Origin: Nostoc sp. LEGE 12450
GTDB taxonomy: Bacteria > Cyanobacteriota > Cyanobacteriia > Cyanobacteriales > Nostocaceae
Direction: 5' to 3'
Assembly (NCBI RefSeq): GCF_015206895.1
Contig: NZ_JADEXU010000012.1
Coordinates: 22,079 to 86,078 of the forward strand
Length of the DNA stretch: 64,000 nt
The stretch's first letter is position 1, and each line of letters opens with the position of its first letter. Below are positions 28,627-37,375 of the stretch, in pieces. The notes beneath the pieces were generated by a model that was not told the DNA's origin, did no database searches, and was given only the letters and a program-made list of their open reading frames with translations. A program made the position numbers and the translations under genes.

Positions 28627-28948
28627 AGCAAAAACCCTCTCTTTTTATGTGTATTCAAGAACATTAATTCACTGTTAATATTCAATCTTCATCACATAGA
28701 GAGATTTTCTGCTTAAATACGCCTTATTACTTACTAAACCGAAAAGTTTTATAATTGCTTAGGCACAAGCCCAAAAAAAAGATACCATCACTCATAGCCC
28801 AGATTCTCACTACACAACAATAAACTCGAAACGCGTCTGGTAATATCTTTTTTGTAGTCTCCCCTTACTGTTGTAGAGTTCATGTAAAGTCAAAGTTTTG
28901 AACACTCTGGTTTTGGAGTTTTAGGACAAGTCTAAAGGTGACACAAAT
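28627..28948. other. Upstream region of the P450 gene and the hydrolase pseudogene
   Basis: These 322 AT-rich bases lie between divergent features. They should contain the P450 promoter, but no clear element is visible. Confidence 0.4.
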
Positions 28949-29135
28949 ATGAGTACGATCGCAACGAAAGATGGCACGCAGATATATTACAAAGACTGGG
29001 GCACAGGACAACCCGTAGTTTTCAGTCATGGTTGGCCGCTCAATGCTAAAGGTCTATCCGGGCGCAGGCCACGGATTGTCCAGCACGCATCGAGAGCAAT
29101 TTAACACCGATTTGCTGGCATTCCTCAAGACCTAA
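28949..29135 (+). pseudogene. Internally deleted alpha/beta-hydrolase (chloroperoxidase-like) pseudogene
   Basis: ATG 28949 opens a frame with [20 protein letters not shown] and [11 protein letters not shown], the N-terminus of the non-haem chloroperoxidase/alpha-beta hydrolase family (oxyanion HGWPL). After about 33 residues the sequence jumps, one frame off, to [20 protein letters not shown] and LLAFLKT with stop TAA 29133-29135. This is the C-terminal end of the same family, with the catalytic His in GAGHG. The middle of the protein (roughly 210 residues of a usual 275) is missing, including the nucleophile Ser. The junction is near 29050. The frame itself runs to a TAA at 29102. It is read as a dead gene. 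Confidence 0.85.
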
Positions 29136-29522
29136 ACTCGATTGCCATTTTCGCTAGAAACGCCCCAAAAATAGCATTTATAGCAGATGTTCCCTTATTC
29201 CTGCCAAAAGATAGGCGACAATTACGAAGGTAGCGATCGCATTTACTAAAGCGTATCTATGGTATAGCAGAACTACCTAATAAAAAACTGTAGAAGATTT
29301 AGGATAGATATGGAAACCTTACGGCTCCATGTATCAAATTGCTTGTTCAATGCTGAATTGGTTAAAAAGTGAAATGGTTTGGATATTTCTTACATTGAAT
29401 GGAAAATATTCTATCATTATATTTGGGAAAATTAGATATTAGTTGAGTCAATCTTTTATGGCACGTTAACGCTATACAAAATAGTAATATAGATTAAAAA
29501 ACATAAATTATTATAAATTCCT
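29136..29522. other. Intergenic region, 387 bases
   Basis: No gene or structured element is recognised between the hydrolase pseudogene and the 126-residue gene. The sequence is AT-rich with one HIP1-like site near 29235. Confidence 0.5.
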
Positions 29523-29903
29523 ATGGCGGACATAAATGGTAATTGGTTAGGAACTTACTGGCAAGATGAAATGCCAAGTCGATTTGAAGCAACTTTTGTG
29601 CAGAGTGGGAATGTTTTCAATGGTTCTATTTTGGATGATAACTATTTAGGAGAAGCGACTGTTAGCGGTGAGATAATTGGGCGTAATATCAGCTTTACAA
29701 AGCTTTATTTAATAACTTCACCTTCACCAGTTACATACACAGGCACAGTCTCAGAAAACGAAGATTATATGCAAGGAAAGTGGAGCATTGGCTCTCGCTA
29801 CTCTGGCTTATGGGAGGCGCGACGAAATGGAGAGAATCTGATTGTAGATTTACAAACTCGGCTGGAGATGCAAACTCTATTAACAACTTCAAAAAATACA
29901 TAA
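29523..29903 (+). CDS. Hypothetical beta-rich protein, 126 residues
   Basis: This small protein starts MADINGNWLGTYWQDEMPSR and shows an alternating pattern of short strands, Gly turns and Trp/Tyr residues (GSILDDNYLGEATVSGEI, YTGTVSENEDYMQGKWSIG). It suggests a small antiparallel beta-barrel or lipocalin-like sandwich. No signal peptide or Cys is present. The function is unknown. The start follows an AT-rich leader without a strong ribosome-binding site. Confidence 0.65.
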   Translation: MADINGNWLGTYWQDEMPSRFEATFVQSGNVFNGSILDDNYLGEATVSGEIIGRNISFTKLYLITSPSPVTYTGTVSENEDYMQGKWSIGSRYSGLWEARRNGENLIVDLQTRLEMQTLLTTSKNT

Positions 29904-30309
29904 GTGAAATAGAGTAGAAAGCAGCCTTAGATATTCATAATTTGTGTAGGAAGGCAATAGGCAATAGGCAATAGGCAATAGGGAAAAAGCCTCTTTGAGC
30001 TATACTAAATTTTTTCAAGAATCAAATATGAGTCTTATATTATGTATATCATTGGCTAGTTGCTGATGTGTTTGATGATAATGGACAAGTCACTAACCAC
30101 AAAGAAATACTGGTAGAAACGGCGTGGTATTGAGAGTGGGGACGAGTGTTGGAATATGCCAACAGTTGAAGTGCTTTAAGCGAAGGGGTTCCTGTAGGTC
30201 TTACTACTGATTCTAAAGTTAACAAAAATTAGAATGCACAAATGCTCAAATCTGAAAAACTTTGTCAGAGTAGAAATAAGGGTTTTGACATTTACCTATG
30301 TGCAATTAA
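29904..30309. other. Intergenic region with STRR repeat and possible gene remnant
   Basis: The gap holds a heptamer STRR at 29952-29983. About 30052-30132 can be read as WLVADVFDDNGQVTNHKEIL followed by VETAWY and a stop, without a start codon, which may be the end of a decayed gene. The family is not recognised. Confidence 0.4.
29952..29983 (+). repeat. STRR heptamer ladder (AATAGGC)
   Basis: There are four or more tandem copies of AGGCAAT/AATAGGC followed by AATAGGG. Such short tandemly repeated repetitive sequences are typical of heterocystous cyanobacteria. Related ladders occur at 37314-37347, 38834-38876 and 41530-41580 in the injection-system operon. Confidence 0.85.
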
Positions 30310-32073
30310 ATGACTCAAATATTTGAAGGTGCAACGAAAACAGACGATTATATCCGTGTTGCTCAACTTGCAGAAGTTCAAGCAGCAGGCAGTTTATTAG
30401 TACACAAGCAAAAGCATACCATTACTTTGTTTTACTCAAACAATACAGTTTACGCAATTGATAACCGTTGTCCTCACATGGGCTTTCCCTTACAAGGAAG
30501 CACTTGCAAAGATGGTATTGTTACCTGTCCTTGGCATTATGCCCGTTTTGACCTTGCTAGTGGTGGAACATTTGACTCGTGGGCAGATGATGTTCCTTGT
30601 TTCCCAGTAGAAATCCGTGATGGTGAAGTTTGGGTAAATTTAGCGCCACTAGTTAACCCTCATAACCACCATTCCCAACGTCTGCAAGACGGTTTAGAGC
30701 AGAATATTTCTTTAGTGATTGCAAAATCAACGCTTGCACTCTTAGATATAGGGGTGAATCCGACAGAACCATTTCTCATGGGGCTAGAATTTGGCACTCG
30801 TTATAACAAAGCAGGTTGGAGTACAGGTTTGACTATCCATACCTGCATGATGAATCTACTACCTTATCTAGATGTAGAAGACAAACCCCGTGCTTTATTC
30901 CACGGACTATCAGCAGTGGCTAATGATAGTGCAGGTGCGCCACCAGAGTTTGTCGTTCATCCATTACCCAACTCGAAAGTAGATTTTGCGACTCTCAAAA
31001 ACTGGTTCCGCCAATTTATTCAGGTACGGGATGCTGAAGCTGCACAAAGATGTTTAGTATCTGCTATTCGTTCAGGAGCTGATTCAAAGCAAATAGCAGA
31101 TATGCTGTTCTCTGCTGCTACAGATCGTCGCTATCTTGATGTTGGGCATACGCTTGATTTTATCAATAAAGCATTAGAAGCACTTGATGCTATAGCTTGG
31201 CAAGCAGCAGAATCAATTCTGGCTAGCCTAGTTTCGGGTTTAGCCACTGCCTCTCGAATGGAAGAATCCAATTCTTGGCGCTACCCTGTAGATTTGGTGG
31301 CAATATTAGAGTCGGCATTTGAGCAATTACCAACTGTATTAAGTGTGGGAAAATCTCAACAAGGAAGTTGGTCACAAGGAGATGAACTAGTACCAATTTT
31401 AATGGGTGAAGACCCACAAGCGATCGCAGACTCGCTGTTAAATGCACTGGAAGCAGGTTGTACTGAAGAACAATTAGCTGGTGTCGTTACTTATGCAGCA
31501 GCATTACGAGTAGCTCGTTTCCACACCAATAATGATTTTGGAGATTGGAATTCAGCCCACCATCCGTTTACATTTGCAAATGCCGTACATCAAGCTTTAC
31601 GAAGAGTACCAACAGTCGAAGTACTAAGAGGTGTATTTGATGCGGCGATGAGTGTGTATTTAAATCGTTTTTTGAATGTCCCACCAGCACGCCTGCCAGA
31701 ACCTAAAGACACTGTGGAAAATCCCGAACAATTACTCCAGCAGCTACCAGATTTATTAAACCGTCAGCAGCAAGTAAACCAGACAGGGCAATTAGTTGCT
31801 AACTATTTATATAGTGGTGGTAGTGCTGAAAAACTGATGGCAAGATTGGGAAAATTGATGTTGCGAGAAAACCGTGATTTTCATGTGATTCAAGAAATAG
31901 AAGCTGCTTTTCGTCAGTATTCTTTCCTCGGTCAAACTTCGGCTGGAATTCATATACTAGTGGCTGCATCTCGGTATTTAGCCGCTCATTCTCCGACAAT
32001 GCGATCTCAAGGACAAACTTATCAAATTGCGGAACGTTTACATCAGGGCGCTCGCTTATTTGAGGAATCGTGA
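30310..32073 (+). CDS. Rieske [2Fe-2S] protein with long helical C-terminal region
   Basis: The N-terminal 120 residues form a Rieske ferredoxin-type domain, with ligands CPH at 54-56 and CPWH at 73-76 (CxH and CxxH). The remaining 465 residues are helical with no membrane span, including FLMGLEFGTRYNKAGWSTG and several stretches rich in Ala and Leu. I do not recognise this part by name. A Rieske domain on a large soluble helical body suggests electron delivery to an oxidase or a redox-sensing role. It ends 38 bases before the 3' end of the converging injection-system ATPase gene; linkage to that system is not implied. Confidence 0.8.
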   Translation: MTQIFEGATKTDDYIRVAQLAEVQAAGSLLVHKQKHTITLFYSNNTVYAIDNRCPHMGFPLQGSTCKDGIVTCPWHYARFDLASGGTFDSWADDVPCFPVEIRDGEVWVNLAPLVNPHNHHSQRLQDGLEQNISLVIAKSTLALLDIGVNPTEPFLMGLEFGTRYNKAGWSTGLTIHTCMMNLLPYLDVEDKPRALFHGLSAVANDSAGAPPEFVVHPLPNSKVDFATLKNWFRQFIQVRDAEAAQRCLVSAIRSGADSKQIADMLFSAATDRRYLDVGHTLDFINKALEALDAIAWQAAESILASLVSGLATASRMEESNSWRYPVDLVAILESAFEQLPTVLSVGKSQQGSWSQGDELVPILMGEDPQAIADSLLNALEAGCTEEQLAGVVTYAAALRVARFHTNNDFGDWNSAHHPFTFANAVHQALRRVPTVEVLRGVFDAAMSVYLNRFLNVPPARLPEPKDTVENPEQLLQQLPDLLNRQQQVNQTGQLVANYLYSGGSAEKLMARLGKLMLRENRDFHVIQEIEAAFRQYSFLGQTSAGIHILVAASRYLAAHSPTMRSQGQTYQIAERLHQGARLFEES

Positions 32074-32111
32074 CTGAAATTTAGATGCGTTTGCTTTGTG
32101 TGATAATGGAA

Positions 32112-34241
32112 TCAACGCAAATCTACATATTGACCTAAATCTTTATCCCTGACAACTTGTCCCATTTTCTGATACTCCCGACGCAGCGCTCGAATTAAAT
32201 GTACCATCTCAATTACTCCCCCATCATCTGCTGCTAAAAAAGCTGCTGTCAGCGCAATATAGCGAATATTAGCCCCTGTAATCTCCAAATTTTGTGCCAA
32301 TAATTCTAAATCCAGATTGGGGCTACAGGGGGCATTTTTGGGAAAAATTCTCTGCCAAATTAAGTGACGATTTTTTGTATCTGGTAAGGTAAACTCGATA
32401 ATAAATCGGAGTCGCCGCTCAAAAGCTTCGTCTATATTGTTACGGAGATTTGTAGTTAAAATTGCAATACCTTCATACTCTTCCATTTTTTGCAACAGAT
32501 AACCTACTTCAATATTTGCGTAGCGATCGCGGGCATCTTGCACCTCAGAACGTTTGCCAAACAAGGCATCGGCTTCATCGAAAAAAAGGATAGCATTAGA
32601 ATTAGTTGCAGCAGTAAAAATGCGATTGAGGTTTTTCTCTGTCTCACCGATGTATTTACTAACTATTTGAGATAAATCAATTTTGTAAAGGTCTAATTGC
32701 AGTTGATGGGCAATCACCTCTGCTGCCATAGTTTTACCTGTACCGGAAGAACCAGAAAACAGAACATTTAGACCTTTACCTAAAGATAGGCTATCTGCAA
32801 AACCCCATTTTTGATGTACTAAATTTCGGTATTCTGCTTCTTTGCAAATATCTTGTAGTTGTGTTATTTGGTTGGGGTGCAATACAATATCATCCCAAGT
32901 ATATTTCGGTTCGATTTTACGGGCGAGGGTAGCTAAATCGTGACCTGATTGAGCGCGAGCGGCACTACATAAGTTTAAAAATGACGGTAGTGGTTTTTCT
33001 TTAGTTGAGTCAATTTGTTGCCAACGGGCAGTATTATAGGCAGTAGCGACAGCATCGGCAATTTGGTCTGGAGTTAGAAGAAAGCGATCGCACAACACAT
33101 CTAACTCTCTATCTTCAATACTTATCTGGGCTACTTTGAGGTGAGTTTGCCAACATTCTCGGCGTTGACTAGACTCAGGAACTGTAAAATAAATTGTAAT
33201 TAACCCAGTTGCACCCGTCGCTGTGGGTATCCAATTTTGCACTCCTGAGAGAATAGTAATACCTATATTTTTCTCTAGTTCTCTGAGGAAGGATTGATAA
33301 AGAATTTGATGATCTTGAAGGTAGAGAATATCGAAGTTATCTAGATACAGCAAACGATTAAAAAACCAGGCTTCTCGCCATAAAAGTTGCAGTTTTTCCT
33401 CAAAGTTGGCTTTATCCTCTACCATCTTTGCTAAATCGGCAACTAACAAGGGAACTTCCAAAGCTTTAGCAAGAATTTGTGCGGTGCGGCGTTTACCAGT
33501 GCGATCAGTTCCTTGAAAATAGAGCAGTAGGGGTTGTTGTTTCTGCCAGTCTTCTCTCAACACCGCTTCTAGTGCTGTCTGTATATCTGCCTTGAGATAT
33601 AAAGTATCGAAATATATGCTTGGTTCTAGTAGTTGACAACAAGAAATGAGTCGGGAATCTAACCCTGGTTGATGTAATAGCAACCTCACCACTTGGGAGT
33701 CGAGTATTAGACGATGAGAAAGAAGTGTAGATTGCTGCTGATGAGGTTCTGGGCAGAGATGGAGCAGACGATGGTAAATTAGGGGTGAGTTAGTAGTAAA
33801 ATGCTTACGTCGTGATAGCTTTTCAGTAATGTTAGAACAGAGCAAGTTTAAGACCATATCTACTGTAGGTCTTTTGCTGCTCATATCATCTTGGAGATAG
33901 GCATAAACCCGTTCATAGTGACGATCTAATTCTGGTGCTAGGGAAATAGCTAGTATATCTAAGTCAAAGGTAGATAACTCAAAAGTCTCTTGTAACCATG
34001 CTAAGGCGGAATCTGACCGAATTATAATTGATGTATGTTCTGATGATATCTCAGTCTTTGGCAACCAAGACATACCTATTTCTCCCTCTGCTGTTTCCTG
34101 CGTTTGGAGAGTAGAACTAGCCTGTTGGAGTAACCAATCTAATCGCTGTATGAGAGGTTGCAATCCATTTAAATCGGGACTAATTTCTACAGTTTGGGAG
34201 ATGGGTTTGATGAATATTTGCGCTTCTCCTGCTGAATACAC
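32112..34241 (-). CDS. eCIS-associated AAA+ ATPase (Afp15/Pvc15-like)
   Basis: This AAA+ ATPase of 709 residues starts at GTG 34241, with AAGGA upstream in AAGGAATATCCAGTG. The N-terminal part is helical, the first ATPase module is degenerate (FQGTDRTGKRR near 243), and the second is complete: Walker A GSSGTGKT at 497-504, Walker B LFFDEAD near 552-558, and arginine-finger region ERRLRF. This architecture is typical of the ATPase encoded with extracellular contractile injection systems, needed for assembly or stability of the sheath-tube particle in the Afp/PVC systems. It is on the minus strand, facing away from the structural operon, with the DUF4157 gene upstream of it. Confidence 0.9.
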   Translation of the reverse strand: MYSAGEAQIFIKPISQTVEISPDLNGLQPLIQRLDWLLQQASSTLQTQETAEGEIGMSWLPKTEISSEHTSIIIRSDSALAWLQETFELSTFDLDILAISLAPELDRHYERVYAYLQDDMSSKRPTVDMVLNLLCSNITEKLSRRKHFTTNSPLIYHRLLHLCPEPHQQQSTLLSHRLILDSQVVRLLLHQPGLDSRLISCCQLLEPSIYFDTLYLKADIQTALEAVLREDWQKQQPLLLYFQGTDRTGKRRTAQILAKALEVPLLVADLAKMVEDKANFEEKLQLLWREAWFFNRLLYLDNFDILYLQDHQILYQSFLRELEKNIGITILSGVQNWIPTATGATGLITIYFTVPESSQRRECWQTHLKVAQISIEDRELDVLCDRFLLTPDQIADAVATAYNTARWQQIDSTKEKPLPSFLNLCSAARAQSGHDLATLARKIEPKYTWDDIVLHPNQITQLQDICKEAEYRNLVHQKWGFADSLSLGKGLNVLFSGSSGTGKTMAAEVIAHQLQLDLYKIDLSQIVSKYIGETEKNLNRIFTAATNSNAILFFDEADALFGKRSEVQDARDRYANIEVGYLLQKMEEYEGIAILTTNLRNNIDEAFERRLRFIIEFTLPDTKNRHLIWQRIFPKNAPCSPNLDLELLAQNLEITGANIRYIALTAAFLAADDGGVIEMVHLIRALRREYQKMGQVVRDKDLGQYVDLR

Positions 34242-34460
34242 TGGATATTCCTTGAGTGAGCAATTGTTATTCTATATGGAAATGGAATAGTACTCGTGAG
34301 CGATGTCTACGACTACAGTGCGATCGCGCTAAGACAGTTGCTACAAGATGGCGATCGCACTAGTTACAGCAAGGCAAAAGTAAAAAATAAAAAGAAAGAA
34401 TACTTATACCGCAAGCTTTTTACCCATTCCAAGTGGTAGGTTTATTTCCGCCGTGACGCA

Positions 34461-34637
34461 CTAGGTTGAGAAAAAAATTTCACCCGGTGTTAAGTTGATT
34501 CTTGCATAATCCTCAATTATCTTCAAAGGTGTGGGTTTGTTGGGTGTCGTTCCCTCAACCCAATCTACGAGCGAATGCGATCGCACTGGGGAGATGGTTT
34601 TGGTAAATATCTGCACTTCTTCTGCTGTCGCATCCAC
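34461..34637 (-). pseudogene. 58-codon frame duplicating the 5' end of the eCIS ATPase gene
   Basis: The minus strand from GTG 34635-34637 to TAG 34461-34463 encodes 58 residues. The first 16 (VDATAEEVQIFTKTIS) mirror the start of the neighbouring ATPase (YSAGEAQIFIKPIS after its initiator). The upstream bases are shared too: CAAAGAATATCCAGTG versus CAAGGAATATCCAGTG. The rest (SHSLVDWVEGTTPNK, then LKIIEDYARINLTPGEIFF) is unlike the ATPase. I read it as a duplicated 5' end and leader fused to a foreign or decayed 3' part. A small functional protein cannot be excluded. Confidence 0.6.
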
Positions 34638-34721
34638 TGGATATTCTTTGCACTTTTTTGATTTGAGAATTTAGGCGTTCGCACTACAAAAACCTTTTAA
34701 GTAGAGCAACTGTGATAATTA

Positions 34722-35588
34722 CTACCTATAGCTTGTTGCGCTATTGCCCTGCCCAAAGGTGTATCCAGGATAATCGCTCTTATTTGCTTTCCACCATGCG
34801 TTAGCTGGGGCATGGCTCTTGAAACTGCCAATATACTGTTCGTCTCCAGTCTCGCTATTAACCACCCAGTAATGCTTATCTCCTTTTTTCTGTATGACGT
34901 TCGTCATCATCTGAGTAGTGTTGCTTTGGAAATTGTCCACTAGCTGATTACCGTCTGATAATGAGAGACTATCACTTTTCCCACACATCATAGCCTTTGC
35001 TCCCATCACATCTGCTTCTTCCTCCAATCTCTGTTCATCATTAATCTGTACACCCCTAGTTTGTACTGTCGGCTTGACTTTCCCCTGCTTCTGCTGAACA
35101 ACATGCCACGCTTCATGAGCTAAATGTTGTTCTTGTCCTGGTGCAACGTGAATATCTGTGCCTTGGGTGTATGCTAATGCTTCCAACTGGGCAGGTTTAG
35201 AGGAATTGTAATGCACCTTCACATCATCTACCGCTATACCAGATAGGTTTTCAATCCCAGTTTTCAAGTCATCTGGCAAACCAGTCTGATTTTTTCCCTT
35301 GGCTTGTATAGGCGCTTGTCGAGAATTTCCCCAAAGCTGTGTTGATATCCCTTGAAAATTAGGCATCCACGGCGTTTGTTTCCCCGCCAAAATCTCTTGT
35401 GTTGACCTAGAACCGATCGCACTCTCTAACTGTTGTCTCTCATCCCCACTCACGCTATTTGGGTCTTCTTGTACCCTCTGCACAACTGAAGACAATGACC
35501 CATAAATAGGATTAGGGGCAATCTCTTTGCTTATTGGTGTTGACAGCCGCGAGGGTACAACTTTTTGAAATATTTGTTTTTGGTACAT
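34722..35588 (-). CDS. DUF4157 eCIS-core protein, candidate cargo/effector
   Basis: This 288-residue protein carries the DUF4157 domain, a marker of eCIS loci that is often fused to toxins. The domain covers about 100-200: GIENLSGIAVDDVKVHYNS, a strand with GTDIHVAPG, then HLAHEAWHVVQQKQG with HEAWH at 158-162 (zinc-protease-like HExxH), and a distal EEEADVMG at 189-196. The N-terminal 95 residues are disordered and polar. The C-terminal tail (about 235-288) is aromatic-rich, KHYWVVNSETGDEQYIGSF and NAWWKANKSDYPGYTFG, and may be a small effector or adhesion domain. It is upstream of, and on the same strand as, the ATPase gene, and divergent from the structural operon. Confidence 0.88.
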   Translation of the reverse strand: MYQKQIFQKVVPSRLSTPISKEIAPNPIYGSLSSVVQRVQEDPNSVSGDERQQLESAIGSRSTQEILAGKQTPWMPNFQGISTQLWGNSRQAPIQAKGKNQTGLPDDLKTGIENLSGIAVDDVKVHYNSSKPAQLEALAYTQGTDIHVAPGQEQHLAHEAWHVVQQKQGKVKPTVQTRGVQINDEQRLEEEADVMGAKAMMCGKSDSLSLSDGNQLVDNFQSNTTQMMTNVIQKKGDKHYWVVNSETGDEQYIGSFKSHAPANAWWKANKSDYPGYTFGQGNSATSYR

Positions 35589-35997
35589 GGTTCATCTCCT
35601 GCATTCAGTTAGGGATTGCTATAAAAAATACTGATAACACATACTTAAGTGTTTATGCTGGGTGCAAATCTTTCGTGCCAATTATACTTAGTACGCAAGA
35701 CCAAATTATTACATCTTTGTTCTCAAACACTGAAAAAAGGTCAAGCCAATTTTTACCGCTACAGCAATATTGTGCAACGTTAAGTTCCTTATTTTAAATT
35801 TAATCAATCGATTTTAGCAGACTTTTCCTAAATTACAGTTTTTGCAAATATTACTAATAGTTACAATAAATTGACATTAACTAATGTATATTTTATTCAT
35901 AAGTCTAGTAACTGGTTGTATTATTTTCAACTATCAGTTATTTTTTTCCATAAACTTTCAAAATGAACAGTGTCATAAAACGAACATTGTTTAGATT
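35589..35997. promoter_or_regulatory. Divergent promoter region of the injection-system locus
   Basis: These 409 AT-rich bases separate the DUF4157 gene (minus) from the first operon gene (plus), so promoters for both should lie here. The right half (35800-35990) is unusually rich in A/T. I cannot name a -10/-35 pair or operator with confidence. The start ATG 35998 lacks a strong ribosome-binding sequence. Confidence 0.5.
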
Positions 35998-36582
35998 ATG
36001 TTAGATGGTCTAGACACTACCTTAGAATTGCTACTGAAGCGAGAACTTCCACCTGATGTTCCTTCAGGAGACACAGAGGTATTTATCAGTTTTGTTACGC
36101 CTTATCAAGGAGCAATTAAAAAAAAACCAGCTATTAATTTATTTCTTTATGATGTGCAGGAGAATCTGGAGTTACGCAGCAGTGCTTGGTCAGTGGAACG
36201 CCAAACTAATGGCAGAGCAATTAGAAAACGTCCCCCAGCTAGGGTAGATTGTTCATATCTAATTACTGCTTGGCCACAAAATGAAGAGGATGTGCAAACA
36301 GAACATCAACTTTTAGGAGCAGTAATGAAGGTGTTGCTGCGACATCGAAAACTTCCCGAACCCTTGATTGCAGATAACTTAGAAGGACAAGAACTTCCTT
36401 TAAGACTAATTAGTTTACGTCCCAGTAACTTACAAAGTTTTGGGGAATTTTGGCAAGCAATGGGGGGAAAAGAAGGAACTAGACCCAAGGTTGTCTTGCA
36501 TTGTACTGTCACTATCTCCGTTCCTGTGGATGAAGCAGGGGAAGAAGCGGGACTGGTGGGAGTTCATCAACCAAACTCTTAG
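35998..36582 (+). CDS. DUF4255 tail cap/terminator protein (Afp16-like)
   Basis: This 194-residue protein is of the DUF4255 family. Members include the Afp16/Pvc16 cap that ends the tube and sheath. Visible features are an N-terminal helix LDGLDTTLELLLKRELP, the strand VFISFVTPY, INLFLYDVQENLELRS, and CSYLITAWPQNEEDVQTEHQL followed by LLGAVMKVLLRH. It is the first gene of the plus-strand structural operon, 14 bases before the next gene. Length and position fit the cyanobacterial eCIS layout. Confidence 0.88.
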   Translation: MLDGLDTTLELLLKRELPPDVPSGDTEVFISFVTPYQGAIKKKPAINLFLYDVQENLELRSSAWSVERQTNGRAIRKRPPARVDCSYLITAWPQNEEDVQTEHQLLGAVMKVLLRHRKLPEPLIADNLEGQELPLRLISLRPSNLQSFGEFWQAMGGKEGTRPKVVLHCTVTISVPVDEAGEEAGLVGVHQPNS

Positions 36583-36596
36583 TTTCAGGAGTAGCG

Positions 36597-37235
36597 ATGC
36601 TCGAACTATCTATAGTTAACCAACAAATAGCGATCGCAGGTAAAGTTTTGCAAGGAGAAACGCAAAAGAATATTTCTGGTGCAATAGTTGCAATTATTGA
36701 GATGCCAGAAAAATTCCGAGCTATTTTATCTCTAAAAGCACTGCAATACGGTTCAAAATGGGAAAAAATGCCTGAGCGGCCTGACCGCAAAATTACCAGC
36801 AATGATGGTTATTTTTACTTTACTAATTTGCCCCCTGGGGAATATCTTTTAGAAGCATCGTTACCTACTAGCCCAACTCGATACAACAAAGCCAGAAAAG
36901 AAGCTCAAGTATCTTTCCCTGTCAATGGCAAAATTCCCACGACGATGGCGGATATTGTGCTTTTACCGACGGGAATTAAAGGAAAAATTACTGATGCAAA
37001 CGATCCAAAAAAGTTGATTATAAATGCCAAAGTACAGATCCAAGATAGTGGAGATAGTACCATTAGTGACCAACAAGGTAATTATCATTTAATCGGATTA
37101 GAATCGCCAAAATCTGGTGAGCTTAACATCACCATGATTGTCTCTGCAACAGGTTATCAACAAGTTTCCCACTCACTCAATATTCAGCGTGGCCAAGTAA
37201 TTGCGGAGCAGAATTTTGCTCTAAAACCCAAATAA
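36597..37235 (+). CDS. Carboxypeptidase-regulatory-like domain protein in eCIS operon
   Basis: This 212-residue protein has two beta-sandwich (CarboxypepD_reg/Ig-like) modules. The first has VLQGETQKNISGAIVAI then NDGYFYFTNLPPGEYLLEA. The second has GIKGKITDANDP, QDSGDSTISDQQGNYHLIGL. The GNY/GYF-F-LPPG pattern is typical of these domains, which are used as structural spacers or carbohydrate binders. There is no signal peptide, so it acts in the cytosol or within the particle. Between the cap and sheath genes it could decorate the sheath or cap, but this is inference. Confidence 0.8.
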   Translation: MLELSIVNQQIAIAGKVLQGETQKNISGAIVAIIEMPEKFRAILSLKALQYGSKWEKMPERPDRKITSNDGYFYFTNLPPGEYLLEASLPTSPTRYNKARKEAQVSFPVNGKIPTTMADIVLLPTGIKGKITDANDPKKLIINAKVQIQDSGDSTISDQQGNYHLIGLESPKSGELNITMIVSATGYQQVSHSLNIQRGQVIAEQNFALKPK

Positions 37236-37313
37236 ATACTCAATTTTTTTAGGATAAGTAAATAGGCACAATAATCAACTATATGAGGAAAAATAAACTA
37301 AGCTAAAACTCTT

Positions 37314-37347
37314 ATACCTATTGCCTATTGCCTATTCCCTATTTGCC
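37314..37347 (+). repeat. STRR heptamer ladder before the sheath gene
   Basis: ATACCTATTGCCTATTGCCT then ATTCCCTATTTGCC is the complement orientation of the AATAGGC ladder. It ends about 16 bases upstream of the sheath AAGGAG ribosome-binding sequence, inside the operon. Confidence 0.85.
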
Positions 37348-37375
37348 TTCTTACTTATATCAAGGAGCTAATGAA

